Shown: positions 31,897 through 40,886 of the stretch, in pieces
Layout of the letters: each line of letters opens with the position of its first letter
How positions within the stretch are numbered: position 1 is the first letter of the stretch
The notes under the pieces: generated by a model
Database searches by the model: none
What the model saw: the letters and a program-made list of their open reading frames with translations, nothing else
What the model was told of the DNA's origin: nothing
Source: Betaproteobacteria bacterium
GTDB lineage: Bacteria > Pseudomonadota > Gammaproteobacteria > Burkholderiales > SG8-41
DNA length: 57,306 nt
Assembly: GCA_016868035.1 (NCBI GenBank)
Contig: VGID01000021.1
Location: 1-57,306 of the forward strand
Direction: 5' to 3'
Made by a program: the position numbers and the translations under genes

Positions 31897-33282
31897 TCAC
31901 GCCGTGGGTTCGAACCATTTGAGCCGGTCGCGCAGCTTTACCACTTCCCCGACGATAATCAGCGTCGGCGCCCGGACACCGCTTTGGTGCACGATACCCG
32001 GCAGCGTATCCAGCGTGCCCGCCAGCACGCGCTGCTGCGGCGTGGTGCCCTGCTGTATGAGCGCGGCCGGCGTGGAGCCGGGCAGGCCGTGCACAACGAG
32101 CTCGCGGCACAGGATATCGACGCCGAGCAGTCCCATGTAGAACACGACGGTCTGGCGCGGCTGCGCGAGTGCCGGCCAGTTCAGGTTGATGCTGCCGTCC
32201 TGCAGATGGCCGGTGACGAACACCACCGACTGCGAGTATTCGCGGTGAGTGAGCGGAATGCCGGCGTAGGACGCGCAGCCTGCTGCCGCCGTGATGCCCG
32301 GCACCACCTGGAACGGGATGCCCTCGGCGGCGAGAGTACCGATCTCCTCGCCGCCGCGTCCGAATATGAACGGATCGCCGCCCTTCAGCCGCACCACGCG
32401 CTTGCCCTCCCTCGCCAGGCGCACCAGCAACTGATTGATGTCCTCCTGCGGCAGCGCGTGTTTCGCGCGCTCCTTTCCGGCGTAGATGCGCTCGGCCTCG
32501 AGCCGCGCAAGATCGAGAATCGGCTGCGATACCAGGCGATCGTACACCACGACGTCGGCCTGCTGCATGAGGCGCAGGGCGCGAAAGGTGAGCAGGTCCG
32601 GATCGCCCGGGCCGGCGCCGACCAGGGACACCTCGCCGCCGCTGAGGGCAAGGCGGGTGTCGTCAAGCGCATCCTGCAGGGCCTTGCCGGCCTCGCCCTC
32701 GCGGCCGCTGAACACCAGCTCGGCAATCGGGCCTTCCAGCACGCGTTCCCAGAAGCGGCGCCGCTCCGCCGGCTTGAGGCGCGCCTTGACCCGGTCGCGG
32801 AACGCCCCCGCCAGCGCGGCGAGACGTCCGTAGCCCGCCGGGATGAGGCTCTCCAGGCGCGCGCGCAGCAGCCGCGCCAGCACCGGAGAGGCGCCTCCGC
32901 TCGAAACCGCCACGATGAGCGGCGCGCGCTCGATGATGGAAGGCAGGATGAACGAGCACAGCGCCGGCTGGTCGACCACGTTTACCGGGATGCGCCGCGC
33001 CCTGGCGGCGGCGGCTACCGCGCCGTTTACCGCACCGTCGTTGGTCGCGGCGATCACCACCGCACATCCGGTCAGATCCTCGTCCCGGAAATTCCCTGGC
33101 CGGTGCGCAATCCGGGCGGCCGCGAGATCGGCGTCGAACGCCGCGCTCAGCGTCGGGGCGAGCACCGTGACGCGCGCGCCCGCGCGGAGCAGCAGCGCGC
33201 ATTTGCGAGCCGCCACCTCGCCGCCGCCCACCACCAGGCAAGGTTGATCGCGAACATCGAGAAAGATCGGCAGAAAGTCCAT
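31897..33282 (-). CDS. cysG: Siroheme synthase (trifunctional CysG)
   Basis: Converts uroporphyrinogen III to siroheme. The N-terminal half is the precorrin-2 dehydrogenase/ferrochelatase (NAD site [27 protein letters not shown] carries the catalytic Asp). The C-terminal half is uroporphyrinogen methyltransferase ([48 protein letters not shown]). 461 residues, complete. Siroheme is the prosthetic group of DsrAB, encoded nearby, which DsrN would amidate, so this placement gives a cofactor supply. Confidence 0.97.
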   Translation of the reverse strand: MDFLPIFLDVRDQPCLVVGGGEVAARKCALLLRAGARVTVLAPTLSAAFDADLAAARIAHRPGNFRDEDLTGCAVVIAATNDGAVNGAVAAAARARRIPVNVVDQPALCSFILPSIIERAPLIVAVSSGGASPVLARLLRARLESLIPAGYGRLAALAGAFRDRVKARLKPAERRRFWERVLEGPIAELVFSGREGEAGKALQDALDDTRLALSGGEVSLVGAGPGDPDLLTFRALRLMQQADVVVYDRLVSQPILDLARLEAERIYAGKERAKHALPQEDINQLLVRLAREGKRVVRLKGGDPFIFGRGGEEIGTLAAEGIPFQVVPGITAAAGCASYAGIPLTHREYSQSVVFVTGHLQDGSINLNWPALAQPRQTVVFYMGLLGVDILCRELVVHGLPGSTPAALIQQGTTPQQRVLAGTLDTLPGIVHQSGVRAPTLIIVGEVVKLRDRLKWFEPTA

Positions 33283-33387
33283 GGCGTTCTACGCTCGCGA
33301 TCGCACGCACGCTCCGCGATGTGATAGATTCGAACGCGAAGGTGCATGCCGCAGGCATTGCCGGTACGAGACCGTTTTCCGAGGATC

Positions 33388-34386
33388 ATGACGGCGCACG
33401 TGCAAATCAGGCCGAGCGGCCGCGAGTTTTCCGTCGACGGCAACGAAAGCCTGCTGGAGGCGGCGCTGCAGGCAGGGCTCGCGCTCGAATACGGCTGCAG
33501 CATCGGCAGCTGCGGAAAATGCAAAGCGCGTATCCTGTCGGGCCAGGTGCACAGAACGCGCCATTCCGATTACGCCCTCACCGCGGCCGAGAAGACTGCC
33601 GGTGTCGTGCTCATGTGCTGCCATACCGCCGTCGGCGACCTCGTGATCGAGGCGCACGAGGCGCATGGCGCCGCGGACATGCCGCTGCAGGACATCGAAG
33701 CCAGGGTCAAGTCCGTCAACCCGATCGCCGATGATATCCGGCTGCTGCACCTTCAGACGCCGCGCACCAACCGGCTGCGCTTTCTTGCCGGCCAGTCGGT
33801 GTCGCTCGAGCTGGCCGGCGGGCTCACCGCGTGCTGCCCGGTGGCGAGCTGCCCGTGCGACGACCGCAACCTGCAGTTTCATATACGCCGGCGCGCGGGG
33901 GATGCCTTCTCCGAGCGCGTGTTTGAAGGACTGAAAAGCGCGGACACGGTGCGCGTCGAAGGGCCGCGCGGGGAATTCGTGCTGAACGAGGAATCGCATC
34001 GTCCGCTCATCTTCATCGCCTGTGAGACCGGTTTCGCGCCCATCAAGAGCCTGGTCGAGCATGCGATGGCGCTCGATGCGGCCGAGACGCTGCATCTCTA
34101 CTGGATCGCCTCCGGCAAGAGCGGCCGCTACCTCGACAATCTCTGCCGCTCCTGGAGCGACGCCCTGGATAACTTCCGCTACACGCCATTGACGGCCGAC
34201 GCCGCCTTGCCGGACGAAGCCGTCATGCAAGGCGCGCTGCGGCAGGTGCTGCAGGATCATCCCCGGCTGGATGGCTGCGATGTCTACGTCGCCGGGCCCA
34301 AATGGCTGGCGAACGTAGCCGAATTCCTGCTGCTCGACCACGGGCTGCCTCGCGCGCAGTTGTTCGTCAACGCACTCGAGCACTGA
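33388..34386 (+). CDS. Ferredoxin-domain NAD(P)H oxidoreductase
   Basis: A 332-residue electron-transfer flavoprotein. A plant-type [2Fe-2S] domain comes first (Cys37, 42, 45 in GCSIGSCGKCK, and Cys77 in LMCCH), followed by a ferredoxin-NADP reductase domain (RFLAGQSVSLELAG for flavin, FIACETGFAPIKSLVEHAM for the nucleotide). This is the layout of oxygenase reductases and of CDP-6-deoxyglucoseen reductase-like proteins. It is divergent from cysG by 105 bases, with a GAGGA ribosome site before 33388. It could reduce the Rieske protein at 31539; that pairing is inferred from location only. Confidence 0.85.
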   Translation: MTAHVQIRPSGREFSVDGNESLLEAALQAGLALEYGCSIGSCGKCKARILSGQVHRTRHSDYALTAAEKTAGVVLMCCHTAVGDLVIEAHEAHGAADMPLQDIEARVKSVNPIADDIRLLHLQTPRTNRLRFLAGQSVSLELAGGLTACCPVASCPCDDRNLQFHIRRRAGDAFSERVFEGLKSADTVRVEGPRGEFVLNEESHRPLIFIACETGFAPIKSLVEHAMALDAAETLHLYWIASGKSGRYLDNLCRSWSDALDNFRYTPLTADAALPDEAVMQGALRQVLQDHPRLDGCDVYVAGPKWLANVAEFLLLDHGLPRAQLFVNALEH

Positions 34387-34389
34387 GGG

Positions 34390-34408
34390 AAAAGCCCGCT
34401 CTGCGGGC
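34390..34408 (-). terminator. Intrinsic terminator after the dsr-regulator operon
   Basis: On the minus strand the 6-bp stem GCCCGC/GCGGGC with a three-base loop is followed by TTTT, ten bases after the response-regulator stop codon. It would end the long transcript that starts at dsrA or at an internal promoter. Confidence 0.75.
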
Positions 34409-34418
34409 GCGCGCGGGT

Positions 34419-35102
34419 TCATGCGCCGGGCGCAGGCCCGGGCTTTCTCCGTTTCCGTCCCAGGCCGTGCTCGACCGCCGCCACGGCGGCCTCGACCCTC
34501 GAGCGTACGCCGAGCTTGCGCAGGATCGCCTTGACGTGCAGCTTGACGGTTCCGTCGGTGATCTCGAGTTCGCGCGCGATCATTTTGTTGCTGGAGCCGT
34601 CGGCAACACACTCCAGGATCTCCAGCTCGCGCGGCGTCAGATCGGCGAAGGGCGCCTCCGGGCGCCTCGCTTCCCGCCCCGATCCGGCCTCGTTACCCAC
34701 GAGACGCGCAAGGGTTCCGACCATCTCGCGGGCTACGACATTGTCGCCGTGCAGCACGGCGTTCAGCGCCGGCACCAGCTCCTCCGGCTCGATGTCTTTC
34801 AGCAGATATCCCTGCGCCCCGCCGCGCAGCGCCGCGTTCAGATCGGCATCTTCCCGGCTCATGGTGAGCATCACGACCGGCGTTCCGACGCCGCTTGCGC
34901 GCAGTTGCTTCAGGGTCTCGATGCCGGTCATGCCCGGCATCTTGATATCGAGAAGAATGATGTCGGCGGACAACTCGCGCGCGCGGCGAAGGCCTTCCTC
35001 GCCCGAGCTGACCGAGGCCACGACCTGGACGCCGCGGCTCTGCAGCAGCTCCTCGATGCCCTTGCGCACCAGCGCGTGGTCGTCGATCAGCAGCACGCGC
35101 AT
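34419..35102 (-). CDS. NarL/FixJ-family response regulator
   Basis: A 227-residue transcription factor. The receiver domain has Asp52 as the phosphorylation site (IILLDIKMPGMTG), an acidic pocket at Asp7-Asp8 (LLIDDHALVRKG) and Lys in YLLKDIEPEE. The LuxR-type helix-turn-helix is at about 158-210 (LTPRELEILECVADG, SSNKMIARELEI, VKLHVKAILRKL). The start at 35102 gives the canonical MRVLLIDD. It is almost contiguous with the kinase and probably controls either the dsr cluster or genes elsewhere. Confidence 0.95.
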   Translation of the reverse strand: MRVLLIDDHALVRKGIEELLQSRGVQVVASVSSGEEGLRRARELSADIILLDIKMPGMTGIETLKQLRASGVGTPVVMLTMSREDADLNAALRGGAQGYLLKDIEPEELVPALNAVLHGDNVVAREMVGTLARLVGNEAGSGREARRPEAPFADLTPRELEILECVADGSSNKMIARELEITDGTVKLHVKAILRKLGVRSRVEAAVAAVEHGLGRKRRKPGPAPGA

Positions 35103-35103
35103 G

Positions 35104-36363
35104 TCAGCCTCGCTCCGCAACCGCGGGCACGGCGGCCGGCGGCGCATTGAAGATCAGCACGATGCGCGTGCCCTCCCCGGGCTCGCTCTCGATCACGATC
35201 TGGCCCGGCAGCTTCTCGGTGCGCTCGCGCATGATCGCGAGCCCGGCATGCTCTCCGGGCATCGGCTCGTCGGGGTCGCCCATGCCCAGGCCGTCGTCTT
35301 CGATCAATACGGTGTAGAGATCGCCCTCGTTGTTGAGCAGGATGCGCACGTTGCGCGCGCCGCTGTGCTTGCGGATGTTGGTGAGTGCCTCCTGGATGAT
35401 GTAGAAGACCTGGATTTCCTGGGCGGGCGTGAGCTCGAGCACCCGGCAGTCGTTCTGGAAGAACACCGCGATGCCGGTCTCCCGGCCGAAGCGCTCGACC
35501 AGATTGGCGACCGACTGCGCCAGCCCGGAATCGTCGATTTTCAGCCGGTAGTTGGTCAGCAGATCGCGCAGGTCGGCGTTCGCGTCCGTCAACGCGCGGC
35601 GCAAGCCGTTCGCTTCGTAGCGGGCGGCGCCGAAGTCCTTGCGCGCCAGGGCCTCGCTCAGAATTTTCAGTCGCAATCGCATGCCGATCAGCGACTGGGC
35701 GAGCGAGTCGTGCAGCTCGTTCCCGATGAGGTTGCGCTCCTCCATGATCGCCAGGCGGCGCGCGTCGCTTTCGAGACGCGCCTTCTCCAGCGCGAGGCCC
35801 AGATGGCGGCCGACGCTGATCAGCAGATCGTGCATGTCCTCGCCCATGACCGCGAGCGGCCGGTCGAGAAACAGGTTGTATACGCCGAGGATGCGGTCCT
35901 GGTATTGCACCGGGACCGCCACGAACTCCTCGCAGTCACGCTCGAGCATCGGCCGCCCGATCAGCCTGGCGCATTCTCCGGTGCCGCTCTGGGTGCGAAT
36001 ACCGCCTTCCGTCGAGGCCCAGCCGCACTGGCAGCGCCCCGTCTGCATCAGCCGGTCCCGCTCGACCACTTCCTCCGAGAGGCCGCGGCTCGCGATGAGC
36101 CGGGTGTGCCCGTCCCCGGTCACCAGCCGCACGCTCGCCGCGCGCGCATCCACCAGCTCGATGAAAGTGTCGAGGAAGCCGTCGAGCAATTGCTCGAGGC
36201 TGCCGGGCTGGCTCAGGCACGTGGCAACTTCGTACAGGATGTCGAGCGACTGGGTCTTGCGCGCAAGGCGAACCGTCTGGATGTGCGCCCGCGGCCCTTC
36301 GTGCGCCGTGGACGCGGCGTCATCGGTTATCGCGCCTGGTTTCGGGCCAGTGGGCTTGGACAT
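35104..36363 (-). CDS. Soluble NarX-type histidine kinase with GAF domain
   Basis: A 419-residue kinase without membrane segments. A GAF domain (about 40-190) is followed by HisKA_3 with the phospho-acceptor His218 (NELHDSLAQSL), and a HATPase domain with the N box QEALTNIRKHSGA and IEDDGLGMG. The GAF region carries five cysteines (49, 111, 113, 131, 144), with a CQC pair at 111-113, unusual enough to suggest a redox, metal or persulfide sensor. It lies 85 bases after dsrR and pairs with the regulator downstream. The signal is inferred, not shown. Confidence 0.92.
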   Translation of the reverse strand: MSKPTGPKPGAITDDAASTAHEGPRAHIQTVRLARKTQSLDILYEVATCLSQPGSLEQLLDGFLDTFIELVDARAASVRLVTGDGHTRLIASRGLSEEVVERDRLMQTGRCQCGWASTEGGIRTQSGTGECARLIGRPMLERDCEEFVAVPVQYQDRILGVYNLFLDRPLAVMGEDMHDLLISVGRHLGLALEKARLESDARRLAIMEERNLIGNELHDSLAQSLIGMRLRLKILSEALARKDFGAARYEANGLRRALTDANADLRDLLTNYRLKIDDSGLAQSVANLVERFGRETGIAVFFQNDCRVLELTPAQEIQVFYIIQEALTNIRKHSGARNVRILLNNEGDLYTVLIEDDGLGMGDPDEPMPGEHAGLAIMRERTEKLPGQIVIESEPGEGTRIVLIFNAPPAAVPAVAERG

Positions 36364-36448
36364 GCTATAAACCTGTATCGCGGCAAGCGGCAAACAATAT
36401 CGACGAGCTCCAGACTAACTGCCCGGCGCCGCGCCGTCCATAGCCCGG

Positions 36449-36766
36449 TCAGCGCGCCGGCCCCGGCGGCTTGTGCGAGGGATCGTTCGGGTTGATGAAG
36501 ATGAAGCGCAGCTCTCCGGGGTTGATCTCGACGTAGTCGAGCGTTGCACCGGTCAGCAGCTCGACACTGCCCGAGGATACGAGCACCTTGATCTCGCCGG
36601 TCACGACTTGCGTGTCGCCCTCGGCCGCGTCGTCGAATCCCATGCCGTATTCAATCGCCCCCTTCTCGCCGAGGCGCGCCGCCAGGCGCAGGCACGCCTC
36701 CTTGAGGCCCGCCTGTTGTGCCGATTTTAGGATCTGCTCCGCGGCCTGCGGCGTGATGGTGATCAT
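36449..36766 (-). CDS. dsrR: DsrR, cysteine-free A-type carrier homologue
   Basis: A 105-residue IscA/SufA-like fold protein (TPQAAEQILKSAQQAGLKE, GMGFDDAAEGDT, LTGATLDYVEINPGELRFIF). The three cysteines that hold the cluster in IscA are missing; the C-terminus reads NPNDPSHKPPG instead of the CGCG type. This is the known feature of DsrR from purple sulfur bacteria, where it affects dsr gene expression after transcription. It lies at the end of the dsr block, after dsrN and a dsrC paralogue. Confidence 0.9.
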   Translation of the reverse strand: MITITPQAAEQILKSAQQAGLKEACLRLAARLGEKGAIEYGMGFDDAAEGDTQVVTGEIKVLVSSGSVELLTGATLDYVEINPGELRFIFINPNDPSHKPPGPAR

Positions 36767-36789
36767 AAAAATGAAACCTCCGCGCGCCC

Positions 36790-37143
36790 TCAGCCGGTGC
36801 TCCATGCGCGGGGCCGTCGCATGCCGGCAATCTTGCACGCCTGCTTGACATAGCCATAGGGAAAGAGCCTGAACAGGTCGTTTCGCCCCTCGTCGTGCCC
36901 GCCCCGGTACGCGGCCAGGTGCCTCATGACGTGACGGGCGTCCGGGATGATCTGGTGCTGCTCGTAGTACTCGCGCACGAACCTGATGACCGCCCAATGC
37001 GCATCGGAAAGCATGACACGCTCCTGGCGCGCCAGCTTTTCGGCAATCTCCTCGTTCCAGTCCCCGGGATCGACGAGGTAGCCTTCGTCGTCCACCGGTA
37101 CCGTCTTCCCTCCGATCCCGAGCGGCATTGTTCCAGCCGCCAT
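36790..37143 (-). CDS. DsrC paralogue lacking the penultimate cysteine
   Basis: A 117-residue DsrC/TusE-family protein (LSDAHWAVIRFVREYYEQH, FRLFPYGYVKQACKIAG). The inner cysteine is kept (Cys103), but the C-terminus is MRRPRAWSTG, with no cysteine where DsrC has its penultimate one (Trp at the equivalent place). DsrC has both cysteines and TusE only the terminal one, so an inner-only protein fits neither class and cannot form the intramolecular trisulfide. Its ATG overlaps the dsrN stop codon by one base, so it is made with the dsr proteins. Confidence 0.9.
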   Translation of the reverse strand: MAAGTMPLGIGGKTVPVDDEGYLVDPGDWNEEIAEKLARQERVMLSDAHWAVIRFVREYYEQHQIIPDARHVMRHLAAYRGGHDEGRNDLFRLFPYGYVKQACKIAGMRRPRAWSTG

Positions 37144-38558
37144 CAGACGATGGTTGCCGCGACTTCAGAGCGCTGCAGCGCGCGGCTTCGGACAAACTCG
37201 ACGAAGCGCACCGCCCAGGGACTTCCGGCGACGTTGCGCAGGTGCGCATACGACGCGAGCAGGTTCTTGTGCACGATGCCGTCGTGCCGGCCATCGATGC
37301 CGTGCCCGCGCTCGACCTCGTAGGCGAACTCGATGCCGGCGGGAAGGTTCTCAACGCTCGAGTAGTGGAACTCGTGCGCGCGGATCGGCGGCGCGCCGTG
37401 CGCGGGCGCCTGCGGCCACGGGCCGCGGCCGGTTTCGCGCAGGTGCACGTAGCCGCGGCCGACCGGGCGGGCGTGCATGACGATATCGGCCGGCAAGAGG
37501 CCGACCATCTCGGCGCGGCGCCCGTTCCATTCGATGCCACGCGCGAGGTACATGAGCCCTCCGCATTCGGCATACGCCGGCATCCCGGCTTCGATCGCCG
37601 TGCGCACCTCTGCGCGCAAGTCCGCGTTGGCGGCGAGCGCGTCCATGTGCGTCTCCGGGAACCCGCCGCCGATGAACAGCCCATCCACCTGTGGCAGGCG
37701 CTTGTCGCGCAAGGCGTCGAAGGCGACGAGCTCGGCGCCGGCAACGCGCAACGCCTCGAGATCGCCCGGGTAGTAGAACCCGAACGCTGCATCGCGCGCG
37801 ATGCCCACGCGCACCGGCGGGCCGCCCCGCCCTGCCGGAATGCCGCTCGCGAGGGCCTGGGCTCCCGGCAAGGGTGGCGCCTCGCGGGCGACGGCGAGCA
37901 GTCGATCGAGGTCCACCTGGCCGGCCACGAGCGCCGCGATCTCATCCACCCGCGCGCGCGCGGCCTGCGCCTCGTTGCTCGGGACGAGGCCGAGATGGCG
38001 TTCCACGATGGTCATGCGCTCGTCGTGCTGCACGGCGCCGAGCACCGGAACCCCGGTGTAGTGGGCGATCACGGCGCGCAGCTTCGCCTCGTGGCGCGAA
38101 CCCCCGAGCTGATTCAGGATCACGCCGGCGATGCGGACGTTCCTGTCGAACGCCTGATAGCCGAGGATGAGCGGCGCGATGCCGCGCGTCATGCCGCGCG
38201 CATCGATCACCAGCACCACGGGCGCACCGATCAGCGCGGCGAGCGCGGCGTTGCTGTTGCTGCCATGGAGGTCGAGCCCGTCGTACAGGCCCTTGTTGCC
38301 TTCCACGAGTCCGAGCGAAGCGCCGTGCATGCGCTGCGCAAGCTCGGCGCGAATCTCGTCCGCGCCGCTCAGATAGGGGTCGAGGTTGTAGCACGTCCGG
38401 CCCGCCGCAAGCCCGAGCCACAGCGGGTCGATGTAGTCGGGACCCTTCTTGAAAGGCTGCAACGCCTCACCGCGCGCGCGCAAGGCGGCGCACAGGCCGA
38501 TGCACACGGTGGTCTTGCCCGAGGACTTGTGCGCGGCGGAGACGAACAGCCGGTTCAT
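37143..38558 (-). CDS. dsrN: DsrN, siroheme amidase (cobyrinate a,c-diamide synthase-like)
   Basis: A glutamine-dependent amidotransferase proposed to make siroamide, the amidated siroheme in DsrAB. 471 residues. The N-terminal ATP-binding part has SAAHKSSGKTTVCIGL and FKKGPDYIDPLWL; the C-terminal class I glutaminase part has the nucleophile in AECGGLMYLARG. The sequence is of the CbiA/CobB type, but no other cobalamin genes are near and the place in the dsr cluster decides the call. Its ATG overlaps the dsrP stop codon by four bases. Confidence 0.92.
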   Translation of the reverse strand: MNRLFVSAAHKSSGKTTVCIGLCAALRARGEALQPFKKGPDYIDPLWLGLAAGRTCYNLDPYLSGADEIRAELAQRMHGASLGLVEGNKGLYDGLDLHGSNSNAALAALIGAPVVLVIDARGMTRGIAPLILGYQAFDRNVRIAGVILNQLGGSRHEAKLRAVIAHYTGVPVLGAVQHDERMTIVERHLGLVPSNEAQAARARVDEIAALVAGQVDLDRLLAVAREAPPLPGAQALASGIPAGRGGPPVRVGIARDAAFGFYYPGDLEALRVAGAELVAFDALRDKRLPQVDGLFIGGGFPETHMDALAANADLRAEVRTAIEAGMPAYAECGGLMYLARGIEWNGRRAEMVGLLPADIVMHARPVGRGYVHLRETGRGPWPQAPAHGAPPIRAHEFHYSSVENLPAGIEFAYEVERGHGIDGRHDGIVHKNLLASYAHLRNVAGSPWAVRFVEFVRSRALQRSEVAATIV

Positions 38559-39760
38559 GCCCCCACCGACTCGGCGTCGCCGTCCGCCAGGCTCTGCGGC
38601 AGGAACGGCAGCACCTTGAGAGCCACGGCGGTGAGCGCCAGGGCCAGCGCCACGCCGCCCACGCCGAGCGCCATTTCCGGCAGGCTCGGCGCGTAGGCCG
38701 CGACCACGCCATCGAAGAAGCTGCTGGTGACTTCTTTATCGGGGAACATCAGTTGAGGGTACGCCTGGCCGCCGATGATGAGGACATAGATCTGCGCCAG
38801 GCCGCCCAGAATTACGCACACCGCCGCCGCTGCGATGGTGCGGTGCGATCCGCCCGATGCGGGACCGAACAACAGCGCGAGCGGAACGACGCTTCCAACC
38901 AGGATCTGCCCGATCCAGAACAGCGCCGTGTACACGCCGCCATCCAGAAGAATGAAGCGCTCGACGTCGTGCTGGCGCGCGATATAGAGGTTCGTGAGGT
39001 GATAGACGACGACGAAGTAAAGGACCGCGGCGACGAACACGCCGAGCAGGTTCGCGAGCCGGTTGAGCATCATCTCGCCCAGCGCGCGGCCGCTGCCGCG
39101 GCACGCGGCCATCAGCACCAGCACAAACACCGCCAGCCCGAAGGAGAACGACATGACGATGAACAGCGGCGCCAGCAGCGCGCTATTGTAGGGTTCCCGC
39201 GCCACCAGGAAGCCAAAGATCGACCCGGTGCCGGTGGTGAGGACCAGGCGCCAGATGAACGCGAGCATGCCCGCGCGCTTGCTGTAGCCGTTCATGCGCC
39301 GCTCGAACAGGGTCCACAGGTAGAGCGCAACGACGGCGAAGAAGCCGGTGTAGAGGAAGATATTCCAGGCGAAGATCGACTTGAAGTTGTAGTGCGTCAT
39401 CGCGACGATCAGCCGATCGGGCCGCCCCAGATCGAGCACCAGCACCACGAGGCCCCCGGCGAGCAGCGTGAGCGCGAGCAGACCGGAGAGCCGCGCCAGC
39501 GGCTTGTACAGGTCCCGCCCGAACACCGAGGCGATCGAGGCCACGTTGAGCGCACCCGACGCGGCCACGATGAGGAACACCGCGAATACGTGCGGTGTGC
39601 CCCACACGATGCGGTTGCTCATCCCGGTGACGTAGTGGCCGTGGTGGTCCATGTACCAGCCGGCGCCCGCGCCGGCAAGGATCAGGACGCCCAGTGCGCC
39701 GAGCAGCGCGTAGAAGCCGCCGCTGCGGCCCTCGATTTCGCGGTAGTGGACGCTGGACAC
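38555..39760 (-). CDS. dsrP: DsrP, NrfD-type integral membrane subunit
   Basis: A 401-residue protein with about ten hydrophobic segments, the quinone-interacting NrfD/PsrC type (EIEGRSGGFYALLGALG at the start; TPHVFAVFLIVAASGALNVAS). Together with DsrM, K, J and O it makes the transmembrane complex that exchanges electrons between the DsrC/DsrAB system and the quinone pool. It starts with GTG two bases after the dsrO stop and ends in the dsrN start. Confidence 0.95.
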   Translation of the reverse strand: MSSVHYREIEGRSGGFYALLGALGVLILAGAGAGWYMDHHGHYVTGMSNRIVWGTPHVFAVFLIVAASGALNVASIASVFGRDLYKPLARLSGLLALTLLAGGLVVLVLDLGRPDRLIVAMTHYNFKSIFAWNIFLYTGFFAVVALYLWTLFERRMNGYSKRAGMLAFIWRLVLTTGTGSIFGFLVAREPYNSALLAPLFIVMSFSFGLAVFVLVLMAACRGSGRALGEMMLNRLANLLGVFVAAVLYFVVVYHLTNLYIARQHDVERFILLDGGVYTALFWIGQILVGSVVPLALLFGPASGGSHRTIAAAAVCVILGGLAQIYVLIIGGQAYPQLMFPDKEVTSSFFDGVVAAYAPSLPEMALGVGGVALALALTAVALKVLPFLPQSLADGDAESVGA

Positions 39761-39762
39761 GG

Positions 39763-40488
39763 CTACAGGCCCTGGTAGCGCACGCCGGTATTGAGGGCGA
39801 GATCGGCGCGCACCTGGGTCGAGGGCTCGCTGCGCAGGCGCCGGTAAATCTCCGCCGAGGGATCATTGAGATCGCCGAACACCATGGCCTTGCCGCCGTC
39901 CCGGTTGCACGCCTCCACGCAGGCCGGAGTCTCGCCGCGATCCACGCGGTGCACGCACAGAGTGCACGACTCCACCATGCCCTTGCCGCGCGGCACGTCC
40001 GCTTTCTGCCCGCTCACCGCCTCGTGGATGAAGGAGCGCGCGCCGTACGGGCAGGCCATGACACAGTAGCGGCAGCCGATGCAGGTGTGCTTGTCCACCA
40101 GCACGATGCCGTCGGCGCGCCTGAACGAGGCGCCGGTCGGGCACACGTCCACGCACGGCGGGTGCTCGCAGTGCTGGCACATGAGCGGCAGCGTCTGCGC
40201 GTAGCCGGTACGCTTGTCGCGCAGGCGCACTTGGCGTATCCACTGCGCATCGGTCTCGGGCCGGCCGTGGCCGGTGACACCGTTCTCTTCGTGGCAGGCC
40301 GTGACACACACGTCGCAATCCGCGCACTTCGTGATGTCGATCAGCAGCCCCCAGCGCTGCAGCGCCGAGGCGGCCTCTTCGGGCGAGCGCGCCTGGGCGA
40401 GCTCGATCAGCCTGAAGGCCGGCGCGAGCGCCGCACCCGCGGCCGCGGCAGCGCCCCAGCCCAGGAACCGGCGGCGATCCGGGCTCAT
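39763..40488 (-). CDS. dsrO: DsrO, periplasmic iron-sulfur subunit
   Basis: A 241-residue ferredoxin-like protein with a Tat signal peptide (SPDRRRFLGWGAAAAAG). Four cysteine groups can hold several [4Fe-4S] clusters: CADCDVCVTACH, CQHCEHPPCVDVCPTGA, CIGCRYCVMACPYGA and CTLC with CVEAC. Its role is electron transfer between the cytochrome DsrJ and the membrane subunit DsrP. The ATG at 40488 overlaps the dsrJ stop codon by four bases; the longer reading upstream lies in dsrJ and is rejected. Confidence 0.95.
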   Translation of the reverse strand: MSPDRRRFLGWGAAAAAGAALAPAFRLIELAQARSPEEAASALQRWGLLIDITKCADCDVCVTACHEENGVTGHGRPETDAQWIRQVRLRDKRTGYAQTLPLMCQHCEHPPCVDVCPTGASFRRADGIVLVDKHTCIGCRYCVMACPYGARSFIHEAVSGQKADVPRGKGMVESCTLCVHRVDRGETPACVEACNRDGGKAMVFGDLNDPSAEIYRRLRSEPSTQVRADLALNTGVRYQGL

Positions 40489-40871
40489 CGGGGCGCTCCG
40501 GCGGTCCGGCCTTGGCGCAGCGGGGTATGGCACTCGAAGCAGTCCATCCTCACCGAGGCGTAGGCGTGGCAGCTCGAACAGAAGCCGTCCTTGCCGAGCA
40601 CGCTGCCGGTCTCGCGGCTGGCGTGGCATTCGACACAGTTCTTGAGACTGAAGCGGGTCTCGCGCAGTCCCTGGCGCATGGTCCGGTCGCGCTGGTGCAG
40701 CAGCATCTTCATGTGGTCGCGGCGCATTTCCTCGGTCGCCGCCACGCAGGCTTCACCTTGCTCGATCTTGACCACGGGCATGGCGACGCGCCCGGCGCGC
40801 CTTTCTCCCGAGTCGGCGAAGCCAGCCGCCGCCAGCACGGCCGCCATGATCCCGGTTGCGATCCGCAACAT
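40485..40871 (-). CDS. dsrJ: DsrJ, periplasmic triheme cytochrome c
   Basis: A 128-residue protein with an N-terminal signal or anchor (MLRIATGIMAAVLAAAGFA) and three CxxCH heme sites: CVECH, CSSCH and CFECH. A cysteine before the hemes (QGEACVAATEEMRRDHMKM) corresponds to the residue that ligates one heme iron in DsrJ of Allochromatium. The start at 40871 has GGGGAC upstream; a TTG four codons earlier is the alternative. Confidence 0.93.
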   Translation of the reverse strand: MLRIATGIMAAVLAAAGFADSGERRAGRVAMPVVKIEQGEACVAATEEMRRDHMKMLLHQRDRTMRQGLRETRFSLKNCVECHASRETGSVLGKDGFCSSCHAYASVRMDCFECHTPLRQGRTAGAPR

Positions 40872-40886
40872 CGCCGTCCCCAATGA

